The notes beneath the pieces were generated by a model, which did no database searches, was not told where the DNA came from, and saw only the letters and a program-made list of their open reading frames with translations. A stretch of DNA of 41,008 bases from an uncultured Sphingobacteriales bacterium. GTDB lineage: Bacteria; Bacteroidota; Bacteroidia; Chitinophagales; Chitinophagaceae. The stretch covers positions 1-41,008 of the forward strand of contig CALKHN010000062.1 in NCBI GenBank assembly GCA_937991535.1. Reading direction: 5' to 3'. Positions 1-7,191 of this stretch are shown piece by piece. How positions within the stretch are numbered: position 1 is the stretch's first letter; each line of letters begins with the position of its first letter. Position numbers and translations under genes: made by a program.

Positions 1-171
1 ACTTTGCCCCATCCATTCTGTATAAACCACCACCTGATTGTCCGACAGATCGGGAATGGCATCTACCGGGGCTTTGACGAGCGAATAAGCCCCATAAATA
101 ATTAAACCTAAGGTTATTGTGAGTACAATAAACCGGTGATCCATTGACCACGCAATAATTTTATTGATCAT
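1..171 (-). CDS. CusA/CzcA-family RND metal efflux pump, N-terminal fragment cut by window edge
   Basis: Only the first 57 codons are visible, read leftward from the ATG at 169-171 to base 1. The translation has a short cytoplasmic start, a first membrane helix (about residues 13-31), then APVDAIPDLSDNQVVVYTEW, which matches the start of the periplasmic porter domain of heavy-metal RND pumps (family knowledge: CusA/CzcA, proton-driven export of Cu/Ag or Co/Zn/Cd from the periplasm). It differs from the complete pump at 8503-12339, which has about 14 extra residues before PVDAIP. It is therefore a second, distinct pump gene, not a duplicate. Metal specificity cannot be told from this fragment. 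The gene upstream (328-738) is a small secreted Cys protein often found beside such pumps. Confidence 0.85.
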   Translation of the reverse strand, partial: MINKIIAWSMDHRFIVLTITLGLIIYGAYSLVKAPVDAIPDLSDNQVVVYTEWMGQS

Positions 172-295
172 AATTTTCTTTTCTGATTTGAATAAAAAAC
201 AGTCTTTCTTACCGGAAGATTATCCGATAAAAACTGATGGCAGAAAAGAGCTTACAAATGAGTACTTACCGTCAGTTCTTCTGCGGTTAATGCAT

Positions 296-320
296 AAAAA
301 GCCCTTTCAGCAACTGAAAG
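296..320 (-). terminator. Probable intrinsic terminator after the 328-738 gene
   Basis: Arms CTTTCAG (304-310) and CTGAAAG (314-320) pair perfectly around a 3-nt loop, 8 bases past the stop codon at 328-330. On the minus strand the hairpin is followed by GGGC and five T. The T run is short, so strength is uncertain. It would separate the small secreted protein from the cusA-like gene starting at 171. Confidence 0.5.
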
Positions 321-327
321 AGAATTT

Positions 328-738
328 TCAAATCAGAAAAGATTCGTCGCGTATAAACAAGGGAAGATTACCCCAGAGCGGCGGTCGGGATTTTAGATAA
401 GCGTTGTTTGCATCATCCGACTTCTGTACAACCTGAATGAAGGCCGTAGAAGAAGGAGGAATTAAGGCAGGCTGTAAGACGGGGATCGTCAAAGCCAGCT
501 CCGCACTACTTTGCTGTTGTGCATCCTGTATTTTAAAGGAATGAACAACGTGATCGCAGCAGTTTAGGTGATTTTTTTGGGTATCGGATTTCTTTAAGCT
601 ATTAGAAGCCTCGGCATCCGTGCCTAAATGAAATTGTACAGAAGACAGTTCTCCACAACAGTAAAATGAATCTACCGAAACTCCGCTAATCGCGGGTAAG
701 TAGATTAACAATAGTAATATGGAAAATAGTTTCTTCAC
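328..738 (-). CDS. Small secreted Cys-pair protein, HYC_CC_PP-like
   Basis: A 136-residue protein with a signal peptide (residues 1 to about 19). The mature part carries FYCC (25-28), a second Cys pair NCCDH (59-63) and a C-terminal RPPLWG (118-123). This order of an aromatic-Tyr-Cys, a CC pair and a PP motif is the pattern of a Bacteroidetes family named HYC_CC_PP in public annotation (from memory). Its function is not established. The first motif here reads FYC rather than HYC. Paired cysteines and the position just upstream of a CusA-type pump suggest periplasmic metal binding or delivery, which is inference. CAAAGCTA at 744-751 would be a TAnnTTTG -7 element for this gene, but I see no well-spaced -33 partner. 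Confidence 0.7.
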   Translation of the reverse strand: MKKLFSILLLLIYLPAISGVSVDSFYCCGELSSVQFHLGTDAEASNSLKKSDTQKNHLNCCDHVVHSFKIQDAQQQSSAELALTIPVLQPALIPPSSTAFIQVVQKSDDANNAYLKSRPPLWGNLPLFIRDESFLI

Positions 739-791
739 AACTACAAAGCTACAAATTCTATGATACCTCTTTAATTTTTCAAAATCTTTTA

Positions 792-1205
792 TTAGTAATT
801 CACGTCCTTATTGGTGTGAGAGGTCTTACTGGTTTTCATTATAGAATGATGCTCCTTCATCATCGCCATGCAGTTCTTCATCATGCTCTGGCGGGTAGAA
901 TCGTTTTTCACAGAACTCATCTGATTCATCATTCCTGTATCCATCATCTTATTCTTCATCATGCCATCTTTCATCATGGAAGAATTATTCATCATTGCCA
1001 TGCAGTTCTTCATTCTATTTTTAGGGATGGAATCTCCGGGCATATTTTCCATTATGTTCATCATCATAGGTGGGCGCTGCATTTCTATTTTTTCATCCAC
1101 TTTTTGGATGTTATTATTGGTTTGTGCCTTTTGTGCAAACAGAGTTGCCGTGGCGATTAAAACAACTACCACTCCAAGAATTAAACTTCCAATTTTTGTT
1201 TTCAT
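792..1205 (-). CDS. Secreted methionine-rich protein, probable copper/silver binder
   Basis: 137 residues with a signal peptide (1 to about 24, ending LFAQ). About 26 methionines follow, mostly as MM pairs, between residues 42 and 123. The octapeptide MKNCMAMM occurs twice, at 65-72 and 109-116, each holding one Cys. A His/Lys tail (119-131) closes the protein. Met clusters of this kind bind Cu(I)/Ag(I) in CusF, CusB, PcoC and CopA-type oxidases, so a periplasmic Cu(I)/Ag(I) sponge or chaperone is a reasonable guess. I do not recognise a named family. It stands alone between the mercury-type unit (123 bp upstream) and the HYC_CC_PP-like gene. The ORFs antisense to it are products of the ATG-rich sequence. 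Confidence 0.7.
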   Translation of the reverse strand: MKTKIGSLILGVVVVLIATATLFAQKAQTNNNIQKVDEKIEMQRPPMMMNIMENMPGDSIPKNRMKNCMAMMNNSSMMKDGMMKNKMMDTGMMNQMSSVKNDSTRQSMMKNCMAMMKEHHSIMKTSKTSHTNKDVNY

Positions 1206-1328
1206 TTTATAATGATATTTTTATTTGTTTATTAAAATCCTGATATATCCAAGTAATAATTATAACCCAAATTTGTACCACTCTATTCTGCCAAACTATT
1301 TTTAATCCTTAGTGTGCCAGATCAAAGG

Positions 1329-1538
1329 TCAGCAGCCTGCCGTTTTTGTGCTTTGCATAGGCGGACATCTTACACTTCCGTAACTACAATATACGCAACA
1401 ATCGCCTTGTTTTGGTTTCAGAACTGTTTTGCAATTTTCACATTCGTAAAAATATTGGCAGGCATCTGTCGGCATTGTTTCTTCTTTTTGGTGTCCACAG
1501 TTGGGGCAAGTAATTGTTGACTGTAATATGATTTCCAT
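1329..1538 (-). CDS. GDCCVxC-domain small protein of mercury-type operon
   Basis: 69 residues. It begins with a rubredoxin/zinc-ribbon-like CPNCGH (11-16) and CENCK (33-37), followed by GDCCVYCSYG (45-54) and CPP (58-60). This is the signature of the family called GDCCVxC domain-containing (seleno)protein, in which a Cys can be selenocysteine in some species. Here all positions are ordinary Cys codons. It starts one base after the merTP stop (1540), so the two are surely co-transcribed and probably translationally coupled. Family members usually sit beside mercury transport genes. A cytosolic thiol relay that receives the imported metal from MerTP is inference. No signal peptide is present. 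Confidence 0.85.
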   Translation of the reverse strand: MEIILQSTITCPNCGHQKEETMPTDACQYFYECENCKTVLKPKQGDCCVYCSYGSVRCPPMQSTKTAGC

Positions 1539-1539
1539 T

Positions 1540-2139
1540 TTATTTTTCTTTTTTGCTAGTTACAGAATATCCTGTTGAGTTAATTGCTTTTTCTATTTCC
1601 GTGATGTTCGTTTTGGAATCGTCAAATTCAACGATAGCTTTTCCCTTTTCGTAAGAAGCGTTTGAACTTATTATTCCTGTCAATTTATTCACTTCGTGAT
1701 TTACGTGTTCTTCGCAACTTGGACAAGTCATTCCGTTAATTGTAAATTCCACTTTTTGAATATTGGATTTGTCAACTACTATAATTTGTTTTTCTGTCTT
1801 TGGATAGAAAATACTTGAATAGTAAGGAAATGCCAGCATAATAATGGCAAAAGCGGTTACAATTCCTAAAAACATCTTTGTCTGAATGAATTTTGGTTTT
1901 TCATCTTTGTCGCAGTTGCAGTCAATTTGCTTTTTAGGTTTCAACTTTTGATACCAAGCAAATCCAAGCACCAAAATTGTCAATCCGATAAAATAAGGTC
2001 TGACCGGTTCAAGCCAAGAAAATGCTGAGGCGAGTCCGCTGACTCCGGCAATAAGAGCCAAAACAGGTGTAATGCAGCAGAGGGAAGCGGCAATCGCAGA
2101 AAAAAGTCCGATCCCGATTAATTTATTTTCTGATTTCAT
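1540..2139 (-). CDS. merTP: Mercuric transport protein MerTP (MerT-MerP fusion)
   Basis: 199 residues. The MerT part has a first helix with the vicinal pair LCC (20-22), a second helix (50-63), a cytosolic CNC pair (C74, C76) and a third helix (90-106). The MerP-like heavy-metal-associated domain follows (127-194) with GMTCPSC (136-142), its two Cys being C139 and C142. In the family these thiols hand Hg(II) from periplasm to cytosol. The start overlaps the stop of the upstream arsR gene by 4 bases (ATGA), and the GDCCVxC gene follows after one base, giving a three-gene unit. No mercuric reductase merA is in the window, so either detoxification is supplied elsewhere or the metal is not mercury. 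Confidence 0.92.
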   Translation of the reverse strand: MKSENKLIGIGLFSAIAASLCCITPVLALIAGVSGLASAFSWLEPVRPYFIGLTILVLGFAWYQKLKPKKQIDCNCDKDEKPKFIQTKMFLGIVTAFAIIMLAFPYYSSIFYPKTEKQIIVVDKSNIQKVEFTINGMTCPSCEEHVNHEVNKLTGIISSNASYEKGKAIVEFDDSKTNITEIEKAINSTGYSVTSKKEK

Positions 2140-2510
2140 ACCGATTGCAGGGTTTTATTTTCATCAAGAATTTTAAATAGTGGGTTTAGCAAATGTTCAT
2201 ATTCATCTGTCAGCGAATTGAAAATCGTCTGTGCCTCCCGATCCGCCTTGACCAAGTTTCTGTCTCGGAGTTTCCTTAAATGCTGAGACACCGCAGGAAT
2301 GGTCATTCCCAGAATATCGCTCAGGTCGCACACACACAACCGCTTTTCTTCGTAGAGCAGGTACAAAATTTTCAATCTCACCTTATTGCCAGCCAATTCA
2401 AGTCCTTTAGACAGGTAATCAAAACTATCGTAGAGTTCTCCTACTCTTTCTTTACATCGGTTTATTTGCTGTACATCCGCCTGTTGCCTGATACAAGAAT
2501 CATTTTTCAT
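2136..2510 (-). CDS. ArsR/SmtB-family metal-sensing repressor of the merTP unit
   Basis: 124 residues with a winged helix: RLKILYLL (45-52), the metal-site helix RLCVCDLSDIL (57-67), recognition helix IPAVSQHLRKLRD (71-83) and a wing around 85-98. C59 and C61 form the CVC(D) box of ArsR-type sensors; C6 and C19 in the N-terminal arm could complete a thiol site for As(III), Hg(II), Cd(II) or Pb(II). Such repressors release DNA on metal binding. The gene leads the arsR-merTP-GDCCVxC unit (4-base overlap with merTP). A perfect palindrome lies immediately upstream over the predicted promoter, fitting autoregulation. No other in-frame ATG occurs before residue 69, so the ATG at 2508-2510 is the only plausible ATG start. 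Confidence 0.92.
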   Translation of the reverse strand: MKNDSCIRQQADVQQINRCKERVGELYDSFDYLSKGLELAGNKVRLKILYLLYEEKRLCVCDLSDILGMTIPAVSQHLRKLRDRNLVKADREAQTIFNSLTDEYEHLLNPLFKILDENKTLQSV

Positions 2511-2514
2511 ACAC

Positions 2515-2552
2515 CAAATGTATAAGTATTTGCTTACTTAAGCAAATACTTA
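2515..2552 (-). promoter_or_regulatory. arsR promoter with overlapping 14-bp palindromic operator
   Basis: Bases 2523-2552 form a perfect inverted repeat: 14-bp arms (2523-2536 and 2539-2552, core AAGTATTTGCTTA) around a 2-base centre. On the minus strand this is followed directly by TACATTTG (2515-2522), an exact TAnnTTTG -7 element of Bacteroidetes. A TTTG lies 20 bases further upstream inside the palindrome and can serve as the -33 element. A repressor bound there would cover the promoter. The ATG follows the -7 element after only four bases, so the message is predicted to be leaderless or nearly so. Confidence 0.8.
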
Positions 2553-2632
2553 AATAAAAATCAGAAAAATATTCATAATCTAAGTTGATCTTTCATCCTG
2601 TAATAGCTGACATTGTTCACCGGTCTGAAAAA

Positions 2633-2836
2633 TCATTTGGATAAATCACTTTTCATTTGTTCATATTCCTCTTTGGTGATTTCTCCTTTTGCGTATCGCC
2701 TTTTCAGGACCTCCAATGGGGTCTCCTGATTTTTGCTCTGTGAATTATTCTTAAAAAGCAAATAAACAATGAGGATGATAAGAAGTGGGATAAACCACAT
2801 TCCCCAACCCATTCCCCAGTAATGACCGTTCATCAT
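2633..2836 (-). CDS. Small SHOCT-domain membrane protein
   Basis: 67 residues: an N-terminal Gly/Trp-rich stretch (GHYWGMGWGMW), one membrane helix (about 13-28), a short linker, then the SHOCT motif PLEVLKRRYAKGEITKEEYE (40-59). SHOCT (short C-terminal) domains of about 30 residues occur in many proteins and probably mediate oligomer or protein contacts. The biochemical role is not known. Small membrane SHOCT proteins like this are common in Bacteroidetes copper-resistance islands. It is transcribed in the same direction as the copper operon, about 260 bases past the end of the oxidase gene, with a long stem-loop between them. Confidence 0.85.
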   Translation of the reverse strand: MMNGHYWGMGWGMWFIPLLIILIVYLLFKNNSQSKNQETPLEVLKRRYAKGEITKEEYEQMKSDLSK

Positions 2837-2998
2837 AATTTTTATTTTTTAATTGTTCAGTGATTATAAAATACTTTCTTTCTTTTCTTTGCACCGGTTG
2901 ATTTGCATCCACTTGTTGTCCGATACGGTCGGTGGCTGGTGTCTTTCTTTTCGTCATTCTTTGTTTAGATAAAAACAATTTTGTTCTGCGATAATTTC

Positions 2999-3082
2999 GC
3001 AAGCTTTTTGCCAAAGCTTTGCCTCTCGAGTGGGCTCGCCGAAGAATCGGGACAAGTTGTGGAGCTTTGGCAATGTGCTTGC
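2999..3082. repeat. Long imperfect inverted repeat downstream of the oxidase gene
   Basis: The left half is GCAAGC (2999-3004) plus TTGCCAAAGCT (3008-3018). The right half is AGCTTTGGCAA (3063-3073) plus GCTTGC (3077-3082). The arms pair with only small internal bulges around a 44-base loop. It lies 12 bases past the stop of the multicopper oxidase gene (3095-3097), so it could stabilise the 3' end of the copper operon message or slow transcription. There is no T run, so it is not a standard intrinsic terminator. It could also be a small dispersed repeat of the host. Confidence 0.6.
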
Positions 3083-3094
3083 AATTTAGGTTGG

Positions 3095-5401
3095 TTAATA
3101 GTTTAAATTAAGCCCTACTCCAAAACCCATATCACTATCGTAATGGGCACGGATACCGATATTTTTGGTCAAAATATATCGCAATCCGCCCATATATTCA
3201 TAATCGGTATTCACCATAAATTCTCCACGAAGTCTGGGGGTTAAAGGAATATCTTCTCGTGATAATTGTAACCGAACTTCTCCATCGTGGTAGGCTTCTG
3301 CCTGAAAGATTACCAGCATCGGGAGGGTATAATTGAAACCGAGACTAAATGCGGCGCGTTTATCCTTATTATCTTTTTGACCAAACATATTTTTTTCATG
3401 TTTGTCTATTCCGTTCCTACGATACCGTGCGTCAAATCCAACAAAAGGCATAAACCACTGCATTTTTCCGATATATCTTCCAAAATGGGTTTCGCTCTCA
3501 TAACCTTGCTTGTCGTTATAGCCCAAACGCCATTCCGTTCCCAAGCTCCAACGGGCATTTTCAAGCATCATTTTCCCATCATTCCCATTAGTTGCAAAGT
3601 CGTTCTCTGCTGCAAAGAACATCATATTGCTTTCCCGTTGCAGCGTTTTATAAGCTTTTTCCTTATTGGGTAATTCAGGATTATCATAATCTCCGACACT
3701 AAAAACTCGATTCATTCCGCTCATCATGTGATATAAAATGTGGCAATGAAAAAACCAATCACCCTCTGTATTAGCTTCAAATTCGATGGTGTCGGTCTCC
3801 ATGGGCATAATGTCCAATACATTTTTCATTGGTGCATAGTCTCCTTTTCCGTTTAAAACTCTAAAGTCGAAACCATGTAAGTGCATTGGATGCCGCATCA
3901 TAGAATTGTTGTGTAAAACTAATCGCAATCGTTCTCCTTTTTTTACCGGAATTTTATCGGATTCGGAAAGGGTTTTATTGTTCATACTCCACACATAGCG
4001 ATTCATATTTCCCGTCAATTCCAGATGGATTGTTCGCACAGGTCGATCGTCTTTAAAATTGGTTTTTGTAGGAGATTTAAGCATGCCGTAATTCAGTGTC
4101 ACAATTCCATTATCGTTATCTGAAAGCATTTTATGCTCGGAATGAGAATTTATATCCATTTCCGGCATCTGATTTTTATATTCATCGTTTTTTTGAAGGG
4201 TATCGGGTTCTTTTTTCATATCCATTCCTTTCATTTCGTCCTCATTATTTCCTGATGATTCCGGATACATTACGGCGTTCATATCCATTTGTTGCAGGCT
4301 CATATTCATTCCCATATCCTTCATGTCTCCGTTCATCTTCATCATATCATTCATCATTTTCATCCCTTCAAAATATTTTAAAGCAGGCAGCCGGTCAGCC
4401 TTATGTTTCATGCCCGATCCTAAAAAGAGTGATGCTGAACCTGAACGGTCTTCAGGCGTAGCCAATAGTTCGTACGCCATATCATCTTTTGGTATCGTTA
4501 CTACGATATCATAGGTTTCTGAAACGCCAATCAGCAGCCTGTCCACTTCCACCGGTTCTACATCATTCCCATCGTTGGCGACTACAGTAATTTTTCCTCC
4601 GGCATAGGTCAGCCAAAAATAATCAGAACTGCCTCCATTGGCAATGCGTAAACGTACCTTATCGCCTGCTTTGAATTGTGGGAGTTGATTTTCTTTTTTA
4701 CCATTGGTTAGAAAAGCATCATAATGTACATCGCTGACATCCATCGCCAGCATCCGCTTCCATTCATTGTTGACTTTTGTGCCAAAATGCCCTTCTTTAA
4801 GCGCTTCCCAATAACTTTGGGTGGTACCTTTTTTGATGGCAAACCAATCTGAGGCGTAATGTAGCATGCGCTGAATGTTTTTTGGGTTCATATTTGTCCA
4901 CTCACTTAAAATAACGGGGACTGTTGGCAAATCATCGATACCCTTTCGAAGGGTAGGATCATCCTCTTTTTTGTGCATGATAAACATGCCATACATTCCA
5001 ATTTGTTCCTGATAACCGGAATGAGAATGATACCAATGAGTTCCGCTTTGTTTGATGGGGAAACGATAGGTGTAGCTCGTTCCCGGCTTTATTGGTTTCT
5101 GCGTAAGATAAGGGACTCCATCCATTTCATTGGGCACCCATACGCCGTGCCAGTGCAGGGATGTGCTTTTCTTTAGCTTGTTGTGTACTACGATTTCTGC
5201 GATGTCGCCTTCCGTAAATTCGAGGGTCGGCATCGGGATTTGACCGTTGACCGCAATAGCGTGTTTTTCTTTTCCCGCAAAATTTACGATGGTATCAGTA
5301 ACGTACAGATCGTAGTGCACTACCTTTTGTGCGAAAAGTGAAATAGAACTGAAGAGGAAGATTAGCATCAACAATCCTTTTATTTTATTTGATGATTTCA
5401 T
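3095..5401 (-). CDS. Multicopper oxidase (CopA/PcoA type) with C-terminal CopB-like barrel
   Basis: 768 residues with a signal peptide (1-25). Three cupredoxin domains hold all copper motifs: HWHG (83-86), HWYHSHSG (122-129), HPMHLHG (504-510) and HCHILYHMMSGM (552-563). The type 1 ligands are H504, C553, H558 and M563. A Met/His-rich segment (about 346-425) resembles the Cu(I)-binding inserts of copper-resistance oxidases. Such enzymes oxidise periplasmic Cu(I) to the less harmful Cu(II). After the oxidase proper ends (about 575), some 190 residues follow with alternating beta-strand pattern and an RLGYN/YTLPML/PRLRGE layout like the outer-membrane copper protein CopB/PcoB. Normal CopA ends near 600 residues, so this looks like a CopA-CopB fusion. 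It is the last gene of the operon, 3 bases after the haem-binding-domain gene. Confidence 0.9.
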   Translation of the reverse strand: MKSSNKIKGLLMLIFLFSSISLFAQKVVHYDLYVTDTIVNFAGKEKHAIAVNGQIPMPTLEFTEGDIAEIVVHNKLKKSTSLHWHGVWVPNEMDGVPYLTQKPIKPGTSYTYRFPIKQSGTHWYHSHSGYQEQIGMYGMFIMHKKEDDPTLRKGIDDLPTVPVILSEWTNMNPKNIQRMLHYASDWFAIKKGTTQSYWEALKEGHFGTKVNNEWKRMLAMDVSDVHYDAFLTNGKKENQLPQFKAGDKVRLRIANGGSSDYFWLTYAGGKITVVANDGNDVEPVEVDRLLIGVSETYDIVVTIPKDDMAYELLATPEDRSGSASLFLGSGMKHKADRLPALKYFEGMKMMNDMMKMNGDMKDMGMNMSLQQMDMNAVMYPESSGNNEDEMKGMDMKKEPDTLQKNDEYKNQMPEMDINSHSEHKMLSDNDNGIVTLNYGMLKSPTKTNFKDDRPVRTIHLELTGNMNRYVWSMNNKTLSESDKIPVKKGERLRLVLHNNSMMRHPMHLHGFDFRVLNGKGDYAPMKNVLDIMPMETDTIEFEANTEGDWFFHCHILYHMMSGMNRVFSVGDYDNPELPNKEKAYKTLQRESNMMFFAAENDFATNGNDGKMMLENARWSLGTEWRLGYNDKQGYESETHFGRYIGKMQWFMPFVGFDARYRRNGIDKHEKNMFGQKDNKDKRAAFSLGFNYTLPMLVIFQAEAYHDGEVRLQLSREDIPLTPRLRGEFMVNTDYEYMGGLRYILTKNIGIRAHYDSDMGFGVGLNLNY

Positions 5402-5404
5402 AAT

Positions 5405-5866
5405 TCATTCTTTATTCTTAATCCAGTTTATCAATGTTTGTTTTTCTTCGTTGGTAAGTTTTGCCTCAGGGTGCAACCAGAGATAAGACGGCAAAGGCAT
5501 TTCATTTTTCTCCACCTGAGTTACAATTGATTGCAACAGTCGCTCCTGTTTCCCACTATAATAGTCGCCCCATGCGCTAAAATTCAGATCCTGCTTTCCT
5601 TTGGCAATATGCGATTCAATGAACATTCTTCCAGGTTGGATATAATCAAACCACTCATACTTCGTATTGTTGCTGTGGCAGTTATAACAGGAATTTTCCA
5701 AGATTTGACTTACTGCTTTTGGTGGATTATATACTTTTCTAAAATCAGTCGCTTGAACCTGTCTGCTACTGATATTTCTGACAGGCTGATAGAACTGAAA
5801 GGCAACAAGCAAGCCTATTACAGAAAGGCTTATTGTTTTCCATTTTTGTTTTTGTTTTTGTTTCAT
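5405..5866 (-). CDS. Periplasmic haem-binding-domain protein (CxxCH)
   Basis: 153 residues. A lysine-rich start and one hydrophobic segment (11-26) form a signal anchor. The mature part has CYNCH (60-64), a covalent c-type haem attachment site, and PGRMFIESHI plus a late NEMPLPSYLWLHP (121-132) whose Met may be the distal haem ligand. This pattern matches the haem_bd family common in Bacteroidetes. An electron-transfer partner for the multicopper oxidase is plausible because the two genes are 3 bases apart, but that is inference. The CusB gene lies 15 bases upstream. C-type haem attachment would require the Ccm/Ccs machinery, which is not in this window. Confidence 0.85.
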   Translation of the reverse strand: MKQKQKQKWKTISLSVIGLLVAFQFYQPVRNISSRQVQATDFRKVYNPPKAVSQILENSCYNCHSNNTKYEWFDYIQPGRMFIESHIAKGKQDLNFSAWGDYYSGKQERLLQSIVTQVEKNEMPLPSYLWLHPEAKLTNEEKQTLINWIKNKE

Positions 5867-5881
5867 CTTGTTGTTACTTAT

Positions 5882-7180
5882 TTAATGCTGATGTTCATTT
5901 GATACCATTCCTTTGGTCTCATTCATCATACTTACCATACCTTCCAATTGTGCACTGGCATCAATAGAAAAAGCTCCATTTGTTACTATTTCATCACCAT
6001 TCTCCACACCTGAAAGGACTACATAGCTATCACCCAATGAAGCTCCCAAATCAATTTCTCTCATTTTGAAAGAGGGAATGGAAGCCCCCTGTTCTTTCAC
6101 ATAAATCACCGAGCGCTTACCTGTCCACAGAACTGCTGATTTGGGAACAACTATATCTTTACCAGAGCTTCTTACCGGTGCATTAACAACTGCGGTAGCA
6201 TACATTTCAGGTTTGAGTAAATTTTGGGAATTGTTAATTTCCACTCTGATTTTGGTAGTGCGCGATGCTGCATCTACAATTGGGTTTATGAATGCGATTT
6301 TTCCTTCAAAAGTCCTGCCGGGAATACTTTGTAAGGTATATTCCAACTGGTCGCCAACTTTGAGAAAGGGTAGGTCGCTTTCATAAGCATCAAAAACAGC
6401 CCATAAGCGGTTTAGGTTTGCGATATTATACAACACTGTTCCCTGACTTATATAATCACCCTGATTCACATTTTTACTTACAATTACGCCACTTGTATTG
6501 GCATAAATAGTTACATAAGGAGAAACGGTTTTTGAACTCAACACATTGGAAATTTGCTCCTCAGTCATCTTCCACAACTTCATTTTTTCCTTAGCTGCTG
6601 CCAGCAAACCTGGTTGCAGATCGTTTAATTTAGCAGCTTCTAACAGTTCCTGTTGTGCCGTCATCAAATCAGGAGAATATATTCTGGCGATGGCTTGTCC
6701 TTGCTTCACGGATTCTCCTGTAAAGTTGACGTATAATGCTTCTATGCGGCCATTGACGTGTGAAGTTTGAGAGTGTTGCAAACGTTCATCAATCTGAATG
6801 GTTCCGTACAACTGCATGTCTTTAATTGCCTTTTGATGACCGACAACCGTAGTTTGAATATTTGCCAATGCAATGGCTTCCGGGGTCATCTGGATGGCAT
6901 CTTCATCCACTTCATGATTGGAGTGGTCGTTGTGATCGTTTGTTTTTAAAGGAATTAAATCCATACCGCAAATAGGACATTTACCGGGTTTGTCCATTCT
7001 GATTTGAGGGTGCATAGAACAAGTCCAGATAGTGCCGCTTTTTTCGGATGCCGCTACCTCTGTTGGATGGTCGTGGGTTTCATTTCTGCCAAATACCAAC
7101 CATCCTAATAAAATGCCTGACATCAGAATGAGTACAAACTGTAAGGCTCTGTTTTTAAATATATTTTTAATTTTTTTCAT
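5882..7180 (-). CDS. cusB: CusB-type periplasmic adaptor with N-terminal heavy-metal-binding domain
   Basis: 432 residues. One membrane anchor (about 12-30) is followed by a heavy-metal-binding domain (51-78) with C54, MHP, and CPIC (68-71) then GMDLIPL. A His-rich linker (NDHNDHSNHEVDED) joins it to the adaptor body. The body shows the usual barrel-sandwich hybrid, an alpha-helical hairpin (about 168-205, LMTAQQELLEAAKL), and a beta-barrel/membrane-proximal part (about 250-400). It links the RND pump to the outer-membrane channel and passes Cu(I)/Ag(I) to the pump. It ends with a His/Met-rich tail. It sits 11 bases after cusC and 15 before the haem-binding-domain gene. Specificity for Cu/Ag is taken from the operon. 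Confidence 0.9.
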   Translation of the reverse strand: MKKIKNIFKNRALQFVLILMSGILLGWLVFGRNETHDHPTEVAASEKSGTIWTCSMHPQIRMDKPGKCPICGMDLIPLKTNDHNDHSNHEVDEDAIQMTPEAIALANIQTTVVGHQKAIKDMQLYGTIQIDERLQHSQTSHVNGRIEALYVNFTGESVKQGQAIARIYSPDLMTAQQELLEAAKLNDLQPGLLAAAKEKMKLWKMTEEQISNVLSSKTVSPYVTIYANTSGVIVSKNVNQGDYISQGTVLYNIANLNRLWAVFDAYESDLPFLKVGDQLEYTLQSIPGRTFEGKIAFINPIVDAASRTTKIRVEINNSQNLLKPEMYATAVVNAPVRSSGKDIVVPKSAVLWTGKRSVIYVKEQGASIPSFKMREIDLGASLGDSYVVLSGVENGDEIVTNGAFSIDASAQLEGMVSMMNETKGMVSNEHQH

Positions 7181-7191
7181 TTCTTTAATTT

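Noticed and set aside
164..400. Plus-strand 78-residue frame
   Set aside because: It overlaps the ends of two convincing minus-strand genes and the hairpin at 304-320, and has no recognisable features.
816..1160. His-rich plus-strand frames opposite the Met-rich gene
   Set aside because: His/Ile-rich translations are the automatic antisense of Met (ATG) runs; the minus-strand frame has a signal peptide and is the real gene.
2751..3014. 87-residue minus-strand frame upstream of the SHOCT gene
   Set aside because: It overlaps the SHOCT gene in another frame and runs into the inverted repeat; no signal or motif.
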